DNA from: Azadirachta indica
Taxonomy: Eukaryota > Streptophyta > Magnoliopsida > Sapindales > Meliaceae
Direction: 5' to 3'
DNA: 64,000 nt
Assembly: GCA_022749755.1 (NCBI GenBank)
Contig: CM040452.1
Span: 10,310,350 to 10,374,349, forward strand
The notes below the pieces were generated by a model. That model was not told where the DNA came from. It ran no database searches and saw only the letters and a program-made list of their open reading frames with translations. Below are positions 57,616-64,000 of the stretch, piece by piece (position 1 is the stretch's first letter; each line of letters starts with the position of its first letter). Position numbers and translations under genes: made by a program.

Positions 57616-58500
57616 AGGCGAGCAATAGGGATCTTTCGGAGGAGGTAGACGCTGTCCTAGAAGAATTTAAGGACGTAATGCCCGAAAAGCTGCCCAAGAA
57701 ACTTCCATCAAGGAGGGAGGTAGATCATAAGATCAAATTAGAATCTAGCACCAAACCTCTCGCCATGAGTCCATACCGACATGCTCCACCAGAGTTACAA
57801 GAGTTGAAGAGACAACTCTAAGACTTACTTGATGCAAGCTACATTTGACCTTCCACAGCACCATTCGGTGCTTTGGTGTTGTTTCAAAAGAAGAAGAATG
57901 GGTCGTTATAGATGTGCATCGACTACCGAGCACTTAATAGGTTACTATCAAGAACAAGTATCCAATTTCACTTATTGCCGATCTTTTCGATCAACTTGGG
58001 AAAGCATGGTATTTCTTCAAGCTTGATTTAAAGGTACGATTCAAGCTTGTTTCAAAGTCGGATGAGCCAAAAACGACATGCGTAACAAGGTATGGTTCCT
58101 ATGACTTTTTGGTGATGCCTTTCAGACTAATGAATGCACCGGCTACTTTTAGTACTTTGATGAACAAGCTATTCCATCCCTATCTCGATCAATATATGGT
58201 GCTCTACTTGAATGATATTGTTTTATATAGCAACACCTTGGAAGAACATGTAGCACATCTTAAGAAGGTGTTTTAAGTATTGCGAAAGAATGAATTATAC
58301 GTGAAGAAGGAGAAATGCTTTTTTATGTAACGAGAAATTCATTTTTTGGGCCACAAGATCAAGGAGGGAACATTGATGATGGAAGGCTAAGGTACAAGCT
58401 ATTTAAGAATAGAAACCTCTGACTAAAATGCACGACCTCCGATCTTTTTTGGGGTTGGTTAATACTATCAACATTTCATCAAAAAATATTCGGCAAGAGC
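57616..58500 (+). pseudogene. Reverse transcriptase, element E
   Basis: Pieces in shifting frames: SPYRHAPPELQELKRQL (about 57770), RCASTTEHL, then FKLVSKSDEPKTTCVTRYGSY (58044-58105), and the catalytic box YLNDIVLYSNT (58206), where YLDDIV is expected; the first Asp is Asn. Inactive. Confidence 0.82.
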
Positions 58501-58980
58501 AGCTCCACTAACCAACTTATTCAAGAAAAGCCGCTCATGGAATTGGACCAAAAAGAGCCAACATGCCTTTGAAGACTTGAAAAAGGCAATTATGGGGGAA
58601 GCGGTTCTTATGCTGCCTAACCACATGAAAACTTTCAAAGTACACACCCATGCCTCAAATTTTGCCATTAGAGGTGTATTCATGTAAGAAGGACGCCTCA
58701 TTGCTTTTGAGAGTCGCAAATTCAATGACGTAGAAAGACGTTATACTGTGTAAGAAAGGGAGACGACGACAATCATTCATTACCTTAGGGTATAACTACA
58801 CTACTTGCTCGTGAGTCATTTTGTAATTACGACGGATAATGTAACTACTAGCTACTTTCAAACGTAAAAGAAGTTAAGTCTGAAGCAAGCTCATTGGTAA
58901 GACTTTTTGGCAGAGTTCGACTACAACTTAGTGTACAAGTCAGGTAAAGCAAATGTCATAACGGATGCTTTAAGTATTCT
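58501..58980 (+). pseudogene. RNase H, element E
   Basis: Includes QHAFEDLKKAIMGEAVLMLP (58560-58620), VHTHASNFAIRGVFM (catalytic Asp as His-Ala-Ser context, altered), and FLAEFDYNLVYKSGKANVIT (58905-58965) leading to DALS. Stops at about 58687 and 58753. Confidence 0.8.
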
Positions 58981-60190
58981 CGAGGGAATGCTAATGAGGA
59001 GGATCAAAGAGGGAGTGACCCAAGAATCTCTAGCTAAAAACATATTATTGCTCATGAATGAGGGAAAGACAAGGTGGTTTTGGCTTGACGATGGATTGCT
59101 TTATGCCAAGGGGAGACGTATTTATGTACCAAAGTAGGGTGGCTTGAGGAAAGAGTTCATCAAGGAATGCCATGATTCTAAATGGGCTGAACACCCCAGA
59201 GCTAAGCACACCAACGCTTTATTAGAAAATCTGTACTAATGATTGAGGAAGAGGATGTCGAGGCTTACGTGTGAAAATGTCTTATGTGCCAACAAGATAA
59301 AATTGAGCAACGAGCACTTGATGGGTTACTTGAGCCGTTGCCAATCCTGAACAGACCATGGGAAAGCATTTCCATAGATTTCAGCACGTCGCTACCGAAA
59401 TCGGAGGGGTGTGGAAATATCATTGTGGTGGTCGACCGCTTTAGCAAATACGTGGTCTTTATAGTAGAGAAACCTGTTAAGTTGTTCCTAAAGCATGTGG
59501 TGAAGCTTTGGGGAGTACCAAACAATATTGTAAGCGACCGTGACCCGTGGTTTATCGACAAGTTTTGGTCCGAGTTGTTCAAATTGCTGGAAACGGATCT
59601 CAATTTTTCTACAATCTTTCATCCTCAAAGCAACGAACAAACCGAGCGTGTTGATAAACTACTCGAGCTATACTTGAGGCACTATGTGAGTGCCAACTAA
59701 AGGGATTGGGCTAAGTTGCTAGATGTGGCTCAATTCTCTTACAACTTGCAGTAGAGCGAGGCAATTAATAGGAGTCTGTTTGAGATTGTGTTAGGCTGAT
59801 AACCGACAACTCCGCATGCATTAGTCTCGGGTTATGATGGGAAAAGTCCGGGAGCCTTCAAATTCGCCAAAGCATGGCATGAACAAGCTGATTTAGCTAG
59901 GGCATATCTAAATAAAGCGGCTAAGAAGATTAAGAAGTGGGCGGACAACATGCGAAGGGACGTTGAATTCTAAGAGGGGGATCTAGTCATGGTGAAGTTA
60001 TTGCCCCAACAATTCAAGACATTACGAAAGGTGCACAACAGACTGGTTCGATATTATGAGAGGCCATTCTCGATTGTGCAGAAAGTAGGCAAAGTATCAT
60101 ATTGAGTTCTACTTCCTTCAAAGTTGAAGATCCACCCCATCTTCCATGTAAGCATGTTGAAGCGTTATCATAGGGACAAGGAAGACCCAA
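58981..60190 (+). pseudogene. Integrase, element E
   Basis: Zinc domain with ECHDSKWAEHPRAKHT (His pair, ~59167) and a CLMCQQDK Cys pair (~59279). The core, mainly in 59284-59700, has SIDFSTSLPKS (first Asp), NIVSDRDPWFIDKFW (second) and SNEQTERVDKLLELYLRHYV (Glu). The C-terminal domain is traceable to about 60190 (KIHPIFHVSMLKRYH). Stops are frequent but all three catalytic residues remain. Confidence 0.87.
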
Positions 60191-60430
60191 GCTGAGGGGA
60201 GTCAAAACGAGCTCCAACTGCTATGATAACCTCTTTCGAAAAGGAGGTTGAGTGCATCCTTGCTGACTGATGAGTTCGAAAACGAGGGGTGCCGAACTAT
60301 ATAGAATACTTCGTCAAGTGGAAGGGATTGCCCAAGAGCGAGGTTACGTGAGAACATGAAGATGTGTTATGACAATTCCAAGAGCATATAAGGAGGTTCT
60401 GTGGGGAAGACGCGACAAGGACATCGCGCA
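60191..60430 (+). pseudogene. Chromodomain at integrase C-terminus, element E
   Basis: The segment near 60272-60410 reads VRKRGVPNYIEYFVKWKGLP, then KSEVT, a stop (expected Trp), EHEDVL, another stop (expected Trp), QFQEHIRRF. This is the aromatic-cage chromodomain fold of plant chromoviruses. It binds methylated histone tails and directs insertion to heterochromatin. Both stops replace Trp codons. Confidence 0.88.
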
Positions 60431-60446
60431 TTTAGGTTGGGGAGTA
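60431..60446 (+). promoter_or_regulatory. Polypurine tract, element E
   Basis: TTTAGGTTGGGGAGTA, immediately before the 3' LTR. Confidence 0.7.
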
Positions 60447-60618
60447 TGTTACGCCCTGCATAAATAGTGCGTGTAAACAGTGACCCGTAGCCGAGACTTT
60501 GTGCTCTCTCTTATAAAGCTTTCAATTTAGCGTATTACGAGTATCGAAAGCTTGCTTAGCGAGCAGAGTTGCTAAGCGCCGCACGGTTGAAGCGGGTGAA
60601 GAGGATGAGGCCGTGACA
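60447..60618 (+). repeat. 3' LTR, element E, internally deleted
   Basis: 172 bp: start TGTTACGCCCTGC, end GGCCGTGACA. About 430 bp present in the 5' LTR are missing between two CTTTGTG copies, one of which survives here (60498-60504). Confidence 0.9.
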
Positions 60619-60857
60619 AATTGCTTCCTTCCATACAGTGGACAGATCAATCAAGCTTTTTCAAAATGAAGTGTTGAATGTTTAAAAGTGTAGATTTATC
60701 AAGAGAAATATTATGATTTATACTTAATAATGTCCTTCTATTCCCCAATAATGAAGCATATTCTTTTATATTGAATTATAAAACATAAATTAGATTAAAT
60801 AGTCAGTTTTGCTCAGATTTCGTATAATGAGCGTATTTTTCAATCCAAATTATCAAT
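60619..60857. other. Flank of E; probable end of element F
   Basis: The first ~40 bases continue the antisense relic left of E, showing that E split F. The rest to about 60857 is AT-rich without recognisable features and may already belong to the next LTR. Confidence 0.45.
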
Positions 60858-62070
60858 TGATGCGATTCTTGGCCTGGACAACATTTCACAACTTTGTAAG
60901 TCAAAAGTTGGACCAGTTCGAGCAATTAATGAGACGAAATTAGGCTTCAACAGAATTCAAGCGCATCTTTGAACCAGCCCAACATGTTTCTGTATTTGGG
61001 CCGTATCCTCCTAAATACGTAACGAAAAATTATATGGTTGAGTGATCTAAAAAGCTTAAAAATGGATCTAAATCATTTATGTTTTGCACTTTCTTAAAAT
61101 TCAACTGGTCGGCTACCAAAAAGAGCTATAATTCTAAAAGGGCGGTGGAGAAATGCGACTTGAACATCTCTGCCTATTTTCAACACAACTCACGGTCTAA
61201 AACAGCAATAAGGGTGAGATGTGGACCATTAGAAAGATGAGTCATCCACCTACAGCTTTGAAGAAGGTTGTTTTACGAAATTCGATAGTTTTCATGGTAA
61301 AAAATATGTTAGAATTTGATAGAGCGTGATTAATTGGAAATTGACAAAATTATATTCACATATGTGAAATGTCTTTTATTTTACCTATATAAAGGAAGAT
61401 GTGGAAATGAGGAGGGGAAGAATTTTTATCATTTCTGTTTTCTTTTTGTAATTTGAACTTCAATTAAATGATGTATTTCTAATTTTGTAATTAGAGTTAA
61501 GGGTGAACTTTTGATGATTTTATAGTTTTGTTCTTTGATCCTTTGTTTTGTTCTTCGTTGTCAATCTTTTTATTGATTGAGTACTATATTTTGCAAGTGA
61601 TTTTGAATTATTAGAAATCTTGATTCATTGTTAACAAATGGTACATTGAATGCTTGAATGTTTTCTACATATCAAGAGTAAGACAACTTATAGTTTCTCA
61701 CCATCAACTAAAAGGTAAGTTTTTTGATTTCTTTGTACTTCAATTTTTTTTCATCATCCAAATAAGATCACTTCTTTTGATTCTTAATTGTGTTTTTCTT
61801 TAAAAATAAAAGAAGATCAAAAATAAATTCTATACAAATCATTAAAATGGATCTCTAATGCCCTAATATATAATAATATTGAATTTAAATTTGACAATAA
61901 GCAAATTCATTCTATTTCTTATAATATTTGAATATTTAGACTTGTAATATTTAGACCTTGAGACTTGTGTACTTAATATAACGTATTCCCTGTGGACCGA
62001 CACTTAGACTTCCGAACTTTATTACCTGAGACAATCTATACTTCAAAGTTACAACCTTTAAGTTGTAGTA
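60858..62070 (+). repeat. 5' LTR of Athila element D (left edge uncertain)
   Basis: Inferred from the primer-binding site that follows and from LTR-like content: a TATA box (61386), a poly-T/AATTAAAT leader region and a CTTAAATTGTA end, like Athila LTRs. The left limit at TGATGCGATTCTTGG is my best guess; no second copy lies in the window to test it. Confidence 0.6.
61386..61393 (+). promoter_or_regulatory. TATA box, element D LTR
   Basis: TATATAAA in TTTACCTATATAAAGGAAG, a typical plant LTR core promoter. Confidence 0.65.
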
Positions 62071-62076
62071 AGTTTT

Positions 62077-62094
62077 TGGCGCCGTTGCCGGGGA
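62077..62094 (+). promoter_or_regulatory. Primer-binding site, element D
   Basis: TGGCGCCGTTGCCGGGGA, the 3'-end complement of tRNA-Asp used by Athila elements, apparently unmutated. Six bases (AGTTTT) separate it from the LTR, as in A. It anchors the reading of D as Athila. Confidence 0.93.
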
Positions 62095-62460
62095 GTACAG
62101 TTTGTATAAAGTTTACTAATTCTTGTTTAATTTTCTTTTACTAACTTTAACCTCTAACTCTAACTCTAACTTTAACATTTTTTTTATTTACTTCTTGTTA
62201 TTTTTTTTATTGGAAGGCTCAGCCATCCATTTACATTTACATTATGATTGATTCTACATATACCGCCTAATTTTTGTTTATTTTGTTCATGGTAGACTTT
62301 GCCACCTTTCTTAATTTTCTCTATTAACTATTGTGTTATTTTCATTTACAATAATTTTATTAAGAGAAAGGTTATACCACCTCTTTTCTTTTTTATTTGT
62401 TTTATTGTGCTAACATTTTATTTTATTGTGTTTTATTATTATTATTTTTTTTATGTTTAG
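62095..62460 (+). other. Leader of element D
   Basis: AT-rich leader with CTAACTCTAACT repeats (62155-62175) and ATT runs. No coding frame. The CTAACT repeats are too degenerate and too few to be telomeric. Confidence 0.6.
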
Positions 62461-62931
62461 ATGGTATCGTGATTCTCATTCTCATCGATTGGTGAAAGGT
62501 AATTCTGAAACTTCCTTTGAAAATTTGTTTGATTCATCTTCAAACTAACACACAACTAACACTATGACTGAAAATGAAAGTATACATGGAGAAAATGAAA
62601 ATCATTATGTTCGAACCATGTGTGAATATTTGCAACCTCCTCGAAATTCATCTCCTTCATACTTTATTTTTTCCGCTTAATGCAAACCAGTAGTTCCTCT
62701 GAAAATTCAATTAAATCTAATATGGCTAGTTCTAGGGGGGGTAAATATAATTTGAGTCAAGAAGATGATCTAAGTGCTAGAATTACAAATTTAATGAGAA
62801 AGATTGAAGCCATGGAATTAAGGAAAATTAAAGAGGTCAAATCTGTGCATAATGATGAAGTTTGTGAAATTTGTGAAGTCATGGGACATTCCACTCAAGA
62901 TTGTCCAAATATTCCAATTTTTAAAGAATGA
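62461..62931 (+). pseudogene. Gag, element D (internally deleted)
   Basis: The N-terminal part (62461-62677, several stops) holds the Athila gag opening (MCEYLQPPRNSSPSYFIFS). It is joined at about 62680 to the C-terminal part, an open 83-residue frame with a Ser/Lys-rich linker and the zinc knuckle CEICEVMGHSTQDC (CX2CX4HX4C). The capsid-coding middle is missing. Confidence 0.82.
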
Positions 62932-63292
62932 CCAAACAAATTCTATGAATTCTTTCAAAAAGCCTTTTTCCTCTAATTCTCCAAATTGTCCACGTTCCTC
63001 TACAACACTTCAACTTGCTAATTGTTCTGTGAAAGTACCACGAGGAATACTTGAGGATGTGTTAGTCCAAGTAGATAAATTTTACTTTCCCGTAAATTTT
63101 ATTGTCTTAGACACACAACCTGTTCCTAGCTCAAGCACCCAAATTCCTGTCATATTAGGACGTCCACTTCTTGCTACATCTAATGCAATAATCAACAGTA
63201 GAAATGGAGTTCTAAAATTATTCTTTGTAAACATGACATTAGAAATAAATGTGTTCAATATTTGCAAGCAACCTAGTGAAAATGATGCATAA
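62932..63292 (+). pseudogene. Protease C-terminal part, element D
   Basis: The frame 62852-63292 carries the second half of an Athila protease: TLQLANCSVKVPRGILEDVL, QVDKFYFPVNFIVLDTQPVP and VILGRPLLATSNAIINSRNG. The active-site half (DLGAS) is absent, so gag/protease lost a second internal block. Confidence 0.83.
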
Positions 63293-63680
63293 AGTTAGTT
63301 ATATTGAGGAACTCGTTCATGACTACTTTAATGTTTCATCTTTTTCTGATCCCTTGGATACTTGTTTAAATGGTTGTAATGATTTCAATTTTGATGAAAA
63401 TTCTGAAGTATCTCATACTTATTCTCTTTTAAAATCTTCTCAGGTTTTGGAAGTTAATGGATGGAGACCAAAATTTGAAAACTTACCTCAATGTGCTGAT
63501 AAACCGATGCCATCGAGTGTTCAACCACCAAAACTTGAATTGAAACCATTATCATCTGACCTCAAGTACGCTTTCTTTGGGGCTAATGAAACTTTTTCGG
63601 TGATAGTTTCTTCTAAACTCAGTGCTTTTCAAGAATGTAAGTTACTCAAAATTCTAAGATTGCATAAACATGTCTTATGA
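63293..63680 (+). pseudogene. Protease-RT spacer, element D
   Basis: The frame 63249-63680 (143 residues) is the spacer: ELVHDYFNVSSFSDPLDTCL, then KPMPSSVQPPKLELKPLSS, DLKYAFFGANETFSVIVSS and KLLKILRLHKHVL, ending at a TGA where GWTIADI is expected. Matches A's spacer in layout but is a different subfamily. Confidence 0.8.
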
Positions 63681-64000
63681 TGGACAATAGCTAACATAAA
63701 AGAAATTAATCCTTTAATTTGCACACATAAGATATATTTGGAAGATAATGTCAAATCATCTAGATAAATGCAACGTAGGCTAAATCCTAATATGAAAGTG
63801 GTAGGAAGAAATGAAGTTCTCAAGCTTTTTAGATGTAGGGATCATTTATCCTATTTCTGATAGCACATGGGTAAGTCCTACACAAGTTGTACCTAAGAAA
63901 TCTGGAGTTACTGTAGTCAAAAATGAAAATAATGAATTAATTCCAACTAGAACAATTACTGGCTGGAGAATGTGCATTGACTATAGGAAACTCAATTCAA
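63681..64000 (+). pseudogene. Reverse transcriptase N-terminus, element D (cut by window end)
   Basis: Pieces of the RT start in shifting frames: KEINPLICTHKIYLEDNVKS, QRRLNPNMKVVGRNEVLKLF, KSGVTVVKNENNELIPTRT and WRMCIDYRKLNS at the edge. Stops near 63681, 63765 and 63856. The element continues past the window. Confidence 0.87.

Larger units (their letters stand above)
55187..60618 (+). mobile_element. Chromovirus element E (Ty3/gypsy with chromodomain)
   Basis: Full structure in order: LTR, Met-type primer site, gag, protease, RT, RNase H, integrase, chromodomain, polypurine tract, deleted 3' LTR. The 4-bp AATT on both sides (55183-55186, 60619-60622) is the probable target duplication. 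All genes carry stops. Within plant chromoviruses the gag resembles the Galadriel group, but that is a guess. It is inserted in element F. Confidence 0.9.
48039..60857 (+). mobile_element. Tat-like Ty3/gypsy element F, decayed, interrupted by E
   Basis: Gag, protease, RT, RNase H, a second (archaeal-type) RNase H and integrase follow in order on the plus strand, then noncoding DNA and an antisense coding relic. The extra RNase H between RNase H and integrase marks the Tat group. Base composition is richer in G/C than the rest. The 5' LTR and leader are missing (G's LTR abuts gag) and no 3' LTR is identified. E inserted at 55186/60619. The right limit is uncertain. Confidence 0.75.

Noticed and set aside
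62150..62180. Telomere-like CTAACTCTAACT repeats
   Set aside because: Only a few imperfect units, not CCCTAAA, and inside the leader of a retroelement.
1..64000. Host protein-coding, tRNA, rRNA or CRISPR features
   Set aside because: Every open frame with recognisable motifs belongs to a retroelement. No tRNA cloverleaf, rRNA core or spaced direct-repeat array was seen; the tRNA-like 12-18-mers are primer-binding sites.

Overview
This 64-kb window is plant nuclear DNA, most likely from the (peri)centromere of a eudicot; I cannot name the species. The evidence is an AT-rich sequence packed with Ty3/gypsy LTR retrotransposons of plant-only lineages (Athila, Tat-like, chromovirus, CRM-like) set into a tandem satellite with a period of about 145 bp. 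I found no convincing host gene, tRNA, rRNA, CRISPR array or bacterial feature. Nearly all coding sequence is retroelement gag/pol, almost all of it broken by stops, frameshifts and deletions.

Layout. (1) 1-128 is satellite. (2) 129-17383 is a composite of two minus-strand Athila elements: A (internal region 1509-8238) interrupts B (9625-16327). The 5-bp duplication CTTAG at 124-128 and 17384-17388 brackets the whole, so the outer element landed inside satellite. B also carries three insertions: an unidentified 1.16-kb one at 10635-11791, a chromovirus solo LTR at 12469-13244 and a CRM-like solo LTR at 14418-15197. (3) 17384-20066 is satellite with the 3' end of chromovirus 'I' inserted. (4) 20067-22771 is Athila LTR, 3' noncoding DNA and an inverted pol scrap. 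(5) 22772-38329 is a pile-up of CRM-like elements: a minus gag copy (K), a back-to-back inverted LTR pair, element J split around element H, and H itself with a 2.1-kb tandem duplication of its pol gene. (6) 38330-41966 holds a scrap of I integrase, part of a plus-strand Athila LTR and a truncated CRM-like element M. (7) 41967-44952 is the main satellite array, 20 full monomers counted by hand. (8) 44953-48038 is a rearranged, internally deleted CRM-like element G. (9) 48039-60857 is a very decayed Tat-like element F with two RNase H domains and an antisense ORF relic, interrupted by chromovirus E (55187-60618), which has a chromodomain. (10) From about 60858 a plus-strand Athila element D begins; it has a perfect-looking primer-binding site and runs off the window end.

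How it fits together. All satellite pieces share one orientation, which fits a single array broken up by insertions. The CRM-like LTRs encode a conserved C-terminal integrase tail, so pol reads into the 3' LTR, as reported for centromere-targeting CRM chromoviruses. Satellite plus CRM-type elements makes this a candidate centromeric domain; only CENH3 ChIP could confirm it. Many premature stops look like CGA-to-TGA or TGG-to-TAG/TGA changes, as expected after long-term cytosine methylation.

Element letters (A, B, D-M) are my own labels. Lineage names rest on recognisable motifs, not on a phylogeny or database search.
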